Shown here one piece after another: positions 8,485 to 16,552 of a stretch of 51,734 bases of DNA. Position 1 is the first letter of the stretch; every line of letters starts with the position of its first letter. The notes beneath the pieces are model-generated. The model was not told the DNA's origin, ran no database searches, and saw only the letters and a list, made by a program, of their open reading frames with translations. Both the position numbers and the translations under genes were made by a program. Source of the stretch: Oscillospiraceae bacterium (GTDB lineage: Bacteria; Bacillota; Clostridia; Oscillospirales; Oscillospiraceae). The stretch is from assembly GCA_902799075.1 (NCBI GenBank), contig CADBYZ010000011.1, forward strand, positions 1 to 51,734. Reading direction: 5' to 3'.

Positions 8485-9461
8485 TGCTTATCGTCTACTC
8501 GAACGCTTACCTCGCCGGAATTGAGCTTTGTTGTGCTGCCGTCGGGGAGGCGGACCAGGAGGGAATAGTCCTCCAGCAGGTCCAGTACCTCGGCGGGCAC
8601 CGGGGCTTTGCCGGGGGAGAGGATGTTGACGGCTTTGCCCAGCACAAAGGAGCGGCGTTTGTAGCCCTCAAAGACCGCGGGCGCGCCGGGCGCCTTCGTG
8701 TATTCCGCGAGAGCGTCGAGGATGCCCGCGGCGAGACGGCAGCGCAGCTCCGGGATGTTCTCCGCGTCAAAGGCCGCGCCCGCGATACTTCTCAGCTCCT
8801 CGGGGAAATCCGCCTTCGGGACATGGGTGTTGACCCCGATGCCGATGATGACATGGCGCATCATCCCGTTTTCGCAGTCCACGCTGGCCTCCGTCAGGAT
8901 GCCGCAGACCTTGCGGGAGTCCACGAGAATGTCGTTGACCCACTTGATCTGCGCTTGCCTGCCGGAAAGCGCCTCGATGGTCTCCGCCACCGCCACCGCC
9001 GCGCAGGCGGTCAGGCGCGTGGCCTCCACGGCGCTCATGTCCGGGCGCAGCAGCAGGCTCAGGTACAGTCCGGAGTCGGCGGGGGAGTAGAAGCTGCGTC
9101 CCATGCGCCCGCGCCCCGCGGTCTGCTCCCCGGCCACCAGGGCAAGGCCCGCGGGCGCGCCCTCGGCGGCGAGGGCTTTGAGCACGGTGTTGGTGGAGCT
9201 GATGGTTTTGTACACCTTAAGCTCCAGCTCCTGATGCCGCAGATGGCGGCGGATGCCCTCCTCGCTCAGCACGTCGCTTTCGGATAAAAGGCGGTAGCCC
9301 CGGTTGGAGACGGACTCGATGCTGTAGCCCGCCTCGCGCAGCTGGCCGATGGCCTTCCAGACCGCCGTGCGGCTCACGCTGAGGCGCTTTGCCAGCTCCT
9401 CGCCGGAGATATAGCTGTCCGCGTTCTGCCACAAAAGGGCAAGCAGATCGTCCTTGGTCAT
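8481..9461 (-). CDS. birA: Bifunctional biotin-protein ligase / biotin operon repressor BirA
   Basis: BirA makes biotinyl-AMP, transfers biotin to carboxylases and, when biotin is plentiful, represses biotin genes. The N-terminal winged helix-turn-helix (about residues 1-65, SGEELAKRLSVSRTAVWKAI) shows it is the regulatory form. The ligase domain has the biotinyl-AMP loop GRGRMGRSFYSP, then KWVNDILVDSRKVCGIL, and a C-terminal SH3-like cap. Length is normal. It overlaps bioY by 4 bp (ATGA), so the two are co-translated. A BirA-type operator lies upstream of bioY, giving a complete autoregulatory circuit. Confidence 0.96.
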   Translation of the reverse strand: MTKDDLLALLWQNADSYISGEELAKRLSVSRTAVWKAIGQLREAGYSIESVSNRGYRLLSESDVLSEEGIRRHLRHQELELKVYKTISSTNTVLKALAAEGAPAGLALVAGEQTAGRGRMGRSFYSPADSGLYLSLLLRPDMSAVEATRLTACAAVAVAETIEALSGRQAQIKWVNDILVDSRKVCGILTEASVDCENGMMRHVIIGIGVNTHVPKADFPEELRSIAGAAFDAENIPELRCRLAAGILDALAEYTKAPGAPAVFEGYKRRSFVLGKAVNILSPGKAPVPAEVLDLLEDYSLLVRLPDGSTTKLNSGEVSVRVDDKH

Positions 9462-10015
9462 GCCGCCTTGACCTCACGGCTGAGAAGCGGGTAGAGCCGC
9501 GTGGTCAGCACGCTTGCCAGCGCGATCTTCACCGCGTCCGGCAGCAGGTAGGGGAACACGCACCAGCCCAGCGCCGTGCCGAGGCCGATGGGGCCGGTCT
9601 TGCGGGCATAGACGACCATGAACCAGGCCGTGCCGAAGGCATAGCAGACGAGGATGCCGAGGACCATCGACACGATCAGCACCGGCAGGCTGCGGCCGAA
9701 CTTCTCCACCGCAAGCCCTACGATCAGCGCCGTGAACAGAAAGCCCACGATATAGCCGCCCGTCGTGCCCAAGAGCGCGCCGATGCCGCCCTTGAAGCCG
9801 GAGAATACCGGGGCGCCCACCGCGCCGAGCAGGATGTAGCAGAGCACCGTCCACATGCCGCGCCTGAGCCCGAAGAGGGCTGTGACGAGGCAGACGGCAA
9901 AGGTCTGCATGGTGAACGGGATGGTCATGGGCACGGAGATCCAGGAACAGACGGCGATGAGCGCCACGCCCATGGCGATATACGCGAGATCGCGGGTGGT
10001 GAAGGAATTTTTCAT
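9458..10015 (-). CDS. bioY: Biotin transporter BioY (ECF substrate-binding component)
   Basis: A small polytopic membrane protein of about 185 residues and six helices that captures biotin for an energy-coupling-factor transporter. Typical features are MTIPFTMQTFAV, the glycine-rich GFLFTALIVGL region and a hydrophobic profile throughout. ATG 10015 is preferred over an in-frame ATG at 10048 because GGAGG sits 5 nt before it. It is the first gene of a two-gene operon with birA. The general ECF ATPases and EcfT are not in the window, as expected for a shared (group II) module. Confidence 0.93.
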   Translation of the reverse strand: MKNSFTTRDLAYIAMGVALIAVCSWISVPMTIPFTMQTFAVCLVTALFGLRRGMWTVLCYILLGAVGAPVFSGFKGGIGALLGTTGGYIVGFLFTALIVGLAVEKFGRSLPVLIVSMVLGILVCYAFGTAWFMVVYARKTGPIGLGTALGWCVFPYLLPDAVKIALASVLTTRLYPLLSREVKAA

Positions 10016-10043
10016 GGCTGCCTCCAAAACATTCGATGGCGGG

Positions 10044-10099
10044 ATCATAACACAGACCGCGGCCGATTGTCAACCGTTAATGATAAGCGAGGTTAACGA
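10044..10099 (-). promoter_or_regulatory. bioY-birA promoter overlapped by a BirA operator
   Basis: Minus-strand promoter: TTGACA (10073-10068), 18-bp spacer, TATGAT (10049-10044). Overlapping the -35 is the palindrome TTGTCAACC (10067-10075), 15 bases, GGTTAACGA (10091-10099). This matches the known Firmicutes BirA operator form (TTGTAAACC/GGTTTACAA type with a 15-base spacer). A BirA-biotinyl-AMP dimer bound here would block RNA polymerase. Confidence 0.85.
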
Positions 10100-10112
10100 T
10101 CAAACGTAAAAA

Positions 10113-10256
10113 GGAGGCTGTCTCAAAATGTTTACCGTTATTGTCATCCTGAGGAACGAAGTGACGAAGGATTTCTCTTTTTGAAGATTTTTTACAAACT
10201 TTTGAGAAAAGATTCTTCGCTTCGCTCAGAATGACACGGAGTTTTGAGACAGCTCC
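10113..10256. mobile_element. MITE-like inverted-repeat element with IS1182-like ends
   Basis: A non-coding element of about 144 bp. Its outer ends are inverted copies of GCTGTCTCAAAA (left 10117-10128, right 10241-10252), and the interior folds on itself (GTCATCCTGAGGAACGAAG against CTTCGCTTCGCTCAGAATGAC). No transposase is inside. The terminal GCTGTCTCAAAA is nearly the same as the ends of the IS at 38110-39936, so it may be mobilised by that family. It sits between the bioY promoter and the end of malQ. Confidence 0.75.
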
Positions 10257-10265
10257 CTGAGAATA

Positions 10266-11744
10266 TCAGCAGCGGCGGAAGGTGCGGGTGTAGAGCTGGA
10301 GCTTCTTGGCGAGCTCCTTGGTGGCCGCGTCCGGCAGCATGCGCCAGCGCCAGTTGCCGAGAGGCACGCCCGGCGTGTTCATGCGGGCCCTGCCGTCGAG
10401 CTCCAGGATGTCCTGCATCTGCATGACGAAGAGATCGGCGCAGGTCTGCATGCCGGTGCGGATCATGCCCCAGCACCAGCCCTCGTCCTCGGTGATGTGC
10501 ATGTAGCGGGCGGCAAAGTCCCGGTCACGCTTGCCGGTCTCCTTGACCCAGCCCAGGACGGTGTTGTTGTCGTGGGTGCCCAGGTAGCAGACACTGTTGT
10601 AGGGGATGCAGTGGGGCAGGTAGTCGGAATCGCCGTGGGCGTCAAAGGCAAACTCCAGGATCTTCATGCCGGGCATGCCGGAATCCTGTACCAGTCTGCG
10701 CACACCATCGGTGACGTAGCCCAGATCTTCGGCGATGAAGTCCAGGTCGTGGAACCAACTCGTCAGCACGCCCACCAGCTTCATGCCGGGGCCGGGACGC
10801 CAGGTGCCGTTTTTCGCGGTGGTCTCGCCGTAGGGCACGGACCAGTAGCTCTCAAAGCCGCGGAAGTGGTCGATGCGGATCACGTCGTAGAGCTTCTGCG
10901 CGCCTTCGACGCGGCGGATCCACCAGCCGAAGCCGTCGCGCTCCAGCGCCTCCCAGTTGTAGAGGGGGTTGCCCCAGAGCTGGCCGTCGGCGGTGAAGGG
11001 ATCGGGCGGCACACCGGCCACGGCCTTCGGCACATTCTTCTCGTCAAGCTGGAAAAACTGCGGCTCGCTCCACACGTCGGCGGAGTCCAGCGCCACGTAA
11101 ATGGGGATGTCGCCGATGAACTTCACACCCTGCTTGTGGGCGTAGTCCTTGAGCTTTTCCCACTGGAAGTAGAAGATGTATTGAAGGAAAACGTGGTAAT
11201 TGACCTCGTCACGCAGCCTGTCCGCCCAGTAGCGCAGGGCGTTGTCCCGGTGCATGCGGATATCCTCCTCGGGCCACTCGGTCCAGGGCAGCATGTCAAA
11301 GTACTCCTTGACGGCCATATAGAGGGCGTAGTTTTCCACCCAGCGGTTATTCTTGCGGAAGGCTTCGATCTCGTTGCCGAGCTTTTCCCAGCCGCGCTTG
11401 AAGGCCAGACGCAGGAGCGGGGCGCGCTTTTGATGGATCGTCTCGTAATCCACCTGCTCGGGGTCGTCGCCCCAGCCGGTCTCGTCGATCTCCTTGGCCT
11501 TGAGCAGCTTGTACTTGGTCAGCAGATCCAGGTCGATGTAATCGGGATTTCCCGCAAAGGTGGAATAGGAGGAGTAAGGGCTGTCGCCCGCGCCGGCGGG
11601 GACGAGAGGGAGAAGCTGCCAGTAACGCTGACCAGCCGCCTTCAGAAAGTCCACAAACGCAAAGGCGCTCTTTCCCATGGTGCCGATGCCGTAGGGGGAG
11701 GGCAGAGAGCTTAACGGCATGAGGACGCCGCTGCTGCGGTTCAT
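10266..11744 (-). CDS. malQ: 4-alpha-glucanotransferase (amylomaltase, GH77)
   Basis: The enzyme disproportionates maltodextrins by transferring alpha-1,4-glucan chains. The GH77 start GVLMPLSSLPSPYGIG is exact. The nucleophile Asp lies in VIRIDHFRGF, the acid/base Glu in FIAEDLG and the third carboxylate in GTHDNNT. About 492 residues is the normal length. I place the start at ATG 11744 because upstream in-frame codons lack the family sequence. It appears monocistronic, lying between two small inverted-repeat elements. Confidence 0.96.
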   Translation of the reverse strand: MNRSSGVLMPLSSLPSPYGIGTMGKSAFAFVDFLKAAGQRYWQLLPLVPAGAGDSPYSSYSTFAGNPDYIDLDLLTKYKLLKAKEIDETGWGDDPEQVDYETIHQKRAPLLRLAFKRGWEKLGNEIEAFRKNNRWVENYALYMAVKEYFDMLPWTEWPEEDIRMHRDNALRYWADRLRDEVNYHVFLQYIFYFQWEKLKDYAHKQGVKFIGDIPIYVALDSADVWSEPQFFQLDEKNVPKAVAGVPPDPFTADGQLWGNPLYNWEALERDGFGWWIRRVEGAQKLYDVIRIDHFRGFESYWSVPYGETTAKNGTWRPGPGMKLVGVLTSWFHDLDFIAEDLGYVTDGVRRLVQDSGMPGMKILEFAFDAHGDSDYLPHCIPYNSVCYLGTHDNNTVLGWVKETGKRDRDFAARYMHITEDEGWCWGMIRTGMQTCADLFVMQMQDILELDGRARMNTPGVPLGNWRWRMLPDAATKELAKKLQLYTRTFRRC

Positions 11745-11810
11745 AAAAATCAACTCTTTTCTTCGTGATATTCCGCGCATCCCTTCTGACACACGGATAC
11801 TGTTAAAACC

Positions 11811-11975
11811 TTAAGGCAACACCGCACAATACGTCTGCGGCATCTTCCGGGAAATTTGTGCCCCGATTTCGTCACTTTTTCTTGAGGTACACAAAGTACA
11901 TCTGCGAAAAAGCGCCATCATCAGAACGCAACTTTTCCCGGAATCTGCTCTTGCCGCATTGTGCGGTATTGCCTA
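11811..11975. mobile_element. Second MITE-like element with 21-22 bp terminal inverted repeats
   Basis: Left end TAAGGCAACACCGCACAATA and the reverse complement of the right end, TTAGGCAATACCGCACAATG, match at about 18 of 20 positions. The interior (about 120 bp) is again partly self-complementary (TCTTCCGGGAAA with TTTTCCCGGAATC). It has no coding capacity and lies between malQ and the TIR gene. I could not define a target-site duplication with confidence. The ends differ from those of the IS1182-like IS in this window. Confidence 0.7.
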
Positions 11976-12054
11976 AAATAATTTACCACATAAACAGGGG
12001 GTTCGTCAAGAAAAGCACAAAGAAAATAAAAATGGCGTTTCCGCCTGTGTCAGA

Positions 12055-13479
12055 TTACTCGACAACGATCAGCTCCGTCAGATTCGGGGATTTTGCCAGC
12101 GCCTCGCGCAGGACGGGCTCCATGCTCGCGTCCGCCGTGACCGTGCGCAGGGCCGGGAGCCCCGCCAGCGCCGACCAGTCGAGCTTGTCCCCGCTGCGCA
12201 TCAGCGTCAGCTCCCTCAGCCCACGGAAGTCCTCCAGGTTCTTCGTGGAGTTGAGCTCGCAGTCCGTGAGGCTCAAAGTCACGATGTTCCACTCCCGGTC
12301 AAAGCGCAGGAAGAAGCGGCCGCGAAGATCGCAGCTAACAAAGCGCAGATCGGTGAGATTGCTCCGGCGCATAAGGGGCCTCAGCTCGTTGAGCGCGGCA
12401 TTGTGGATTTCCGCCTCGGCCAGATATGTCAGCGTCTTGAGCGGGGCATAGGAGCGCACGTCCGCCCCCGCAAGGCGAAGGCACCTTAATTGCAGGCAGT
12501 GGGACAGATCGCCCAGCGAGCGGATGGGGCAGTCCTCCGTGTCCAGTTCACGCAGCAGCATGAGCTTCCCAATGCCTTTAAGGCTCGTCAGACGGCAGTC
12601 GCGCAGCGTGAGCTTCTCTACGGCGCAAAGCGGCAGCCCTTTCAGGTTTTCCGCTTCCATGCCCGTCAGAGTCAGGCGCTTGAGATCCGGGAAAAACCGC
12701 AGTTCGGAAAGCGTGTTTTCATCCGGCGCGTTAAGATTGAGCTCACTCAGGCCCGCGAGATCGGAGACGGTAAGCGTCCCTGCCGCTTTCCCGGCGTATT
12801 TTCGCGCGGCGCTGTCCAACTGCGAATCGGTGAAGCTGAGCTCCGTGCTGCCGGGCAGATAAAGGAGCTCCGGCTGGCTCTTTTCAATGTATATGCGCTG
12901 CACTATACCCGTGGACCAGCCCACGATGCCGAGCGTCACCACGGTGATGAGCAGCGCAAGGGATACGCACAGCGCGGCGATGCGCCCGGGCGTCCAGCGC
13001 CTTTTCTTTTTGACGGGCTCGGTCTTCGGCGTGAAGGAAGTCTGTTCCCTGCCCAGGAATGGGGACAGCTGGGGCGCGGCGAGAAGCTTTTCATAAAACG
13101 CGTCCTCCCCCATGGTATATTTCATCAGCGCAAAGAGCGGGCCGATCTGCATCTCCATCCCCGGCGTGAGGGCAGTTTCCTCCAGAAAGATGTTGACGGT
13201 GCTGATCCTGTGCGTCTGGGCAAAGTGCATCTCCTTGCGGCAGTTGTCCGAGCGGACATAGGCGTTGGAGAGGAAGGCCAGCATCACCGAGGCGGATTTC
13301 AGGTGGGCGGCGATGTACTCCGGCCATTCGCTGCCGACCTCGATCCCGCCATCGTACCACACCCGGCAGCCGGCTTGCTGCAGGTGGGCGGCGATGTCCA
13401 TGACCGCCGGGGCGTCGGCATGGGCGTAGCTGAGGAAAATATAAGGCTCTGTGCCCTCATAGGGCCGGACGCTTTCCAT
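12055..13479 (-). CDS. TIR domain - transmembrane - leucine-rich-repeat protein
   Basis: A 474-residue protein. Residues 10-130 are a TIR (TIR_2-like) domain: IFLSYAHAD, VWYDGGIEVGSEW, and SDNCRKE with Glu83 in the position of the TIR NADase glutamate. A basic patch (KKKRR, about 157-161) and one transmembrane helix (about 165-188) follow. Residues about 225-474 are leucine-rich repeats (LTLTGMEAENLKGLPL, LRDCRLTSLKGIGK and others). Charge predicts TIR inside and repeats outside, so it could be a one-pass receptor. Start ATG 13479 has AGGAGGTGA. Bacterial TIR proteins often serve in defence or signalling; here no defence partner is adjacent, so the role is open. Confidence 0.87.
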   Translation of the reverse strand: MESVRPYEGTEPYIFLSYAHADAPAVMDIAAHLQQAGCRVWYDGGIEVGSEWPEYIAAHLKSASVMLAFLSNAYVRSDNCRKEMHFAQTHRISTVNIFLEETALTPGMEMQIGPLFALMKYTMGEDAFYEKLLAAPQLSPFLGREQTSFTPKTEPVKKKRRWTPGRIAALCVSLALLITVVTLGIVGWSTGIVQRIYIEKSQPELLYLPGSTELSFTDSQLDSAARKYAGKAAGTLTVSDLAGLSELNLNAPDENTLSELRFFPDLKRLTLTGMEAENLKGLPLCAVEKLTLRDCRLTSLKGIGKLMLLRELDTEDCPIRSLGDLSHCLQLRCLRLAGADVRSYAPLKTLTYLAEAEIHNAALNELRPLMRRSNLTDLRFVSCDLRGRFFLRFDREWNIVTLSLTDCELNSTKNLEDFRGLRELTLMRSGDKLDWSALAGLPALRTVTADASMEPVLREALAKSPNLTELIVVE

Positions 13480-13507
13480 GCACTCTCACCTCCTGCTTGT
13501 TTTTCTG

Positions 13508-13536
13508 ATTATATCATAGCCCGTCCCGTTTGAAAA
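13508..13536 (-). promoter_or_regulatory. Promoter of the TIR-LRR gene
   Basis: Minus-strand TATAAT (13513-13508) with TTTTCA (13536-13531) 17 bp upstream. It lies back to back with the promoter of the kinase operon. Confidence 0.55.
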
Positions 13537-13554
13537 GTATATGGCGGGCGATGC

Positions 13555-13582
13555 TTTACAAGGCAGAAAAATGCTGTATAAT
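13555..13582 (+). promoter_or_regulatory. Promoter of the kinase-isomerase operon
   Basis: TTTACA (13555-13560), 16 bp, TATAAT (13577-13582), followed by AAAGGAG just before ATG 13611. Confidence 0.7.
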
Positions 13583-13610
13583 AGATAAAAACAGATGAAA
13601 GGAGCAAAAT

Positions 13611-15344
13611 ATGCTCTCTGCATATCTTGACCGGGCCCACGCCGACGAGCCGCTCTGGCTGCCGGAGCTGCGCGCGGCCTTTCTCGCGGATGAAAGCGCG
13701 AGACCCCTCAAGCTGCGTCTGACGCTGCACGACGGATCGATGCGGGACTTTGCCTGCGCCGTTCCCCGCTGGGAGACGGAGGAGGAAGAGCGCTTTGCGG
13801 CGGAATATCTCTATGCCTGCGTGTACAATATCCTTGCCGTGTACAGCGGTCGGGCGCTGCGGCTGTTCTTTGACACAGCCGACGGGGAGCTCTGCGCCTT
13901 TTACGAAAGCCTTGCGGACGTGTTCCAGCTTCGTGAGACAAGGCGGCGCGGCTATGGCAAGGTCGTGAGCATCGCCGCGCGCATTGCGGCAAGCTGCGGC
14001 GGCGGGGAGTTTCGCTTTGAAAAGGCCGATCTCGCAGAGTACGTGCCGCTTCCCGAGGCAAAGACGGAGGAGGAGAGCGGGCGGCTGGACGGGCGGCTTC
14101 GCGCAGTATGCGAAAGGGCTTCCGGGCTCACCCTCTGCGGCGTCGATGTGGGCGGTACGGACATCAAGCTTGCACTGGCCGTAAACGGGCGGCTTGTCCG
14201 GACGAAGGAGTACGACTGGAACCCCGCAGCTTATTCCACGGCGGAGGAGATCATGGAGCCGATCCTGCTGCTGGCCCGGCTCATGCGCGCCTGTATTCCG
14301 CCCGCGCCGCCGGCGTTCAAAAAAATGCTGGCCGCGGCGATGGAGAAGGACGCGCCGCTGCCGCTCATCCGGGAGGCAGCGGAGCAGGCGGAAGCAGTGC
14401 TCGGCGCTGCGGTGAACGTTCTTGACGGTATTGGCGTGAGCTATCCCGACATCGTCATCGGCGACCGCATCCTCGGCGGTGAGACGCCGAAGACGGAGGG
14501 CCTGCGCCGCAATGCGGCGCTGGACTACGAGCAGGAGTTTCACAAGCTCTCGGAGCTCAGGGAAGAGCTTCAGAAGCTGTGCAGGCCCGGCGGAGCCGTG
14601 CGCATCACAAACGACGGCAACATGGCGGCCTTCACCGCCGCGATGGAGCTTGCCCACAGCGGCGATGCCGCCGCGCTCAGGGATGGGGTGATTGCCCACA
14701 GCCTGGGGACCGATCTGGGGACCGGCTGGCTCACGGAGGCGGGGACGATCCCGGCCCTGCCGCTGGAGCTGTACGATCTGATCCTGGACCTGGGGAGCTT
14801 CCCGGCCCGGGCCGTTGCGCCGCGGGATCTGAGAAGCACGCGCAACGAAAACTCGGGCCTGCCCGGCGCGCTGCGCTACATGGGGCAGGCGGCGGCCTAT
14901 CGCCTGGCGTATAAGCGAAAAAGCGCGCTGCTGGAGGGCTTCACCGCCCGTGACGACGAGGCGCTCACCATCGCCACGAAGCCGCAGGACATGCGCAAGC
15001 CCTGTCTCGAGCATCTCATGCAGCTTGCCGAGGAGGGCGACGCGGACGCCTCGGCGATCTTCCGCGACATCGGGGAAAATCTCTCGGCGGTCACGAGGGA
15101 GATGGAATACCTCCTGCACCCGGCGGCAAAGTCGCGCTTTCTCTTCGGGCGCTTCATCAAGAGACCGAAGGTCTTCCGGCTGCTGGAAGAGGGCTTTCAC
15201 CGGGGCGTCGGGGATGTGAAGCTCATCCCCTCGGACGAAAATCTTGCGAATACCCCGCTCATGCGGGCGCTGGCACAGTCGAAGGACGCGACGGTGGCCC
15301 AGTTCGGCCAGGCCGTGGGATCAATTTATTTTGCGGTGACGTAA
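13611..15344 (+). CDS. ROK/ASKHA-fold putative sugar kinase with a long N-terminal extension
   Basis: A 577-residue protein. The first 170 or so residues match nothing I recognise. The rest has an ASKHA kinase core: phosphate-1 loop CGVDVGGTDIKLAL (about residue 175), GIGVSYPDIVIGD, the ROK-like ITNDGNMAAF (about 331) and phosphate-2 loop SLGTDLGTGWL (about 363). The usual ROK zinc motif is not seen. The next gene, 13 bp on, is a D-lyxose isomerase, so a pentulose or hexulose produced by the isomerase is the likely substrate (inference). It is about 250 residues longer than a typical ROK kinase. Confidence 0.75.
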   Translation: MLSAYLDRAHADEPLWLPELRAAFLADESARPLKLRLTLHDGSMRDFACAVPRWETEEEERFAAEYLYACVYNILAVYSGRALRLFFDTADGELCAFYESLADVFQLRETRRRGYGKVVSIAARIAASCGGGEFRFEKADLAEYVPLPEAKTEEESGRLDGRLRAVCERASGLTLCGVDVGGTDIKLALAVNGRLVRTKEYDWNPAAYSTAEEIMEPILLLARLMRACIPPAPPAFKKMLAAAMEKDAPLPLIREAAEQAEAVLGAAVNVLDGIGVSYPDIVIGDRILGGETPKTEGLRRNAALDYEQEFHKLSELREELQKLCRPGGAVRITNDGNMAAFTAAMELAHSGDAAALRDGVIAHSLGTDLGTGWLTEAGTIPALPLELYDLILDLGSFPARAVAPRDLRSTRNENSGLPGALRYMGQAAAYRLAYKRKSALLEGFTARDDEALTIATKPQDMRKPCLEHLMQLAEEGDADASAIFRDIGENLSAVTREMEYLLHPAAKSRFLFGRFIKRPKVFRLLEEGFHRGVGDVKLIPSDENLANTPLMRALAQSKDATVAQFGQAVGSIYFAVT

Positions 15345-15357
15345 GGAGGAAACACAT

Positions 15358-16044
15358 ATGAAACGCAGTGAGATCAACGCGGCGCTCCGGGAGATGGAGC
15401 AGATGGTTCGGGAATACCGCTGCTTTTTGCCCGACTTCTGTCATTTTACCCCCGCCGACTGGCTGAGCAAGGGCCATGAATATGACGAGGTGCGCGACAA
15501 CCTTTTAGGCTGGGACATCACCGACTACGGCCTCGGGAAATTCGACGAGGTGGGCTTCTCGCTCATTACCATCCGAAACGGCAACCTCGCTATGCGCGAC
15601 ACCTACCCCAAGCCCTACGCCGAAAAGCTCCTGTACCTCAAGGAGGGACAATACAGCCCCATGCACTTCCACTGGGCCAAGATGGAGGATATCATCAACC
15701 GCGGCGGCGGCACGGTGCTCATCCGGGTGTATAACTCTCTGCCGGACGAGGAGATCGACAGGGAAAGCCCCGTCACCGTCCACATCGACGGCCACGCCAT
15801 GACTGTCCCCGCAGGGGCGCAGGTAGCGCTTCACCCGGGCCAGAGCATCACCATCTACCCTTACCTTTACCATGACTTTGAGGTGGAGAAGGGGACCGGC
15901 GCGGTGCTGCTCGGCGAGGTGAGCCAGGTCAACGACGACAAGAATGACAACCGCTTCAACCCGCCCGTGGGCCGCTTCCCCGCCATCGAGGAGGACGAGG
16001 AGCCCTACCGGCTTTTGTGTACCGAGTATCCCAAAGCAAAATAA
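15358..16044 (+). CDS. D-lyxose ketol-isomerase (cupin family)
   Basis: This 228-residue protein matches the D-lyxose isomerase family (YdaE type), metal-dependent cupins that interconvert D-lyxose and D-xylulose, and often D-mannose and D-fructose. Metal ligands are visible in MHFHWAKMED (His, His, Glu) and in the later LYHDFEVEKG. GHEYDEVRDNLLGWDITDYG and KLLYLKEGQYSPMHFH are characteristic. ATG 15358 has AAGGAGG. It is the second gene of an operon with a ROK-like kinase, giving an isomerase-plus-kinase pair for sugar entry into the pentose phosphate or fructose pool. Confidence 0.9.
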   Translation: MKRSEINAALREMEQMVREYRCFLPDFCHFTPADWLSKGHEYDEVRDNLLGWDITDYGLGKFDEVGFSLITIRNGNLAMRDTYPKPYAEKLLYLKEGQYSPMHFHWAKMEDIINRGGGTVLIRVYNSLPDEEIDRESPVTVHIDGHAMTVPAGAQVALHPGQSITIYPYLYHDFEVEKGTGAVLLGEVSQVNDDKNDNRFNPPVGRFPAIEEDEEPYRLLCTEYPKAK

Positions 16045-16047
16045 CGC

Positions 16048-16077
16048 AAAAAGCAGGCCCGGCCGGGCCTGCTTTTT
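16048..16077. terminator. Bidirectional terminator
   Basis: Near-perfect palindrome AAAAAGCAGGCCCG / CGGGCCTGCTTTTT between convergent genes. Confidence 0.92.
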
Positions 16078-16089
16078 CAGTGCAGCTTT

Positions 16090-16536
16090 TTACAGCGCCG
16101 CCTTGATCTTTTCGATCATGTCGGCGTATTCCTTATCGCTCAGAAAGACCTTGCCGGGGTTCATGGCGAACACGCCGCCCCACTCAAAGCCGTCGCGGTA
16201 CTTGGGCACCAGGTGCATGTGCAGGTGGCAGCCGGTGTCGCCGTAGGCACCGTAGTTGAGCTTTTCGGGATGGAAGGCCGCGTGGATGGCCTTCGCCGCG
16301 CGGTTCACGTCGGCAAAGAAGGCGTTGCGCTCGTCATCCGAAATGTCGGTGATTTCGCTGACGTGGTCCTTGTAGGCCACGATGCAGCGCCCGGGGTGGC
16401 TCTGCTCCTTGAAGAGGATGAGCTGGCTGACGCTCAGATCGCAGATCTTGATGCCAAAGGCGCCCAGCAACTCGCCGCCCATGCAGTAGCCGCAGGCCTC
16501 GCGCGGGGCGGCAGCCTGTCTTTCTTCCAGTGTCAT
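16090..16536 (-). CDS. HIT-family nucleotide hydrolase
   Basis: A 148-residue histidine-triad protein with HLHMHLVP near the C-terminus. HIT proteins hydrolyse nucleotide phosphoramidates or acyl-adenylates. The N-terminus has CGYC and a hydrophobic LILFKEQSHPGRCIV segment typical of the fold. ATG 16536 (AAAGGAAG upstream) is chosen; the open frame extends further upstream without family sequence. It is the last gene of an operon that begins with an acyl-adenylating ligase. Clearing stray acyl-AMP is a plausible job here, since HIT enzymes are known to cleave adenylates; that link is inference. Confidence 0.88.
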   Translation of the reverse strand: MTLEERQAAAPREACGYCMGGELLGAFGIKICDLSVSQLILFKEQSHPGRCIVAYKDHVSEITDISDDERNAFFADVNRAAKAIHAAFHPEKLNYGAYGDTGCHLHMHLVPKYRDGFEWGGVFAMNPGKVFLSDKEYADMIEKIKAAL

Positions 16537-16552
16537 AGTGTATCTTCCTTTC

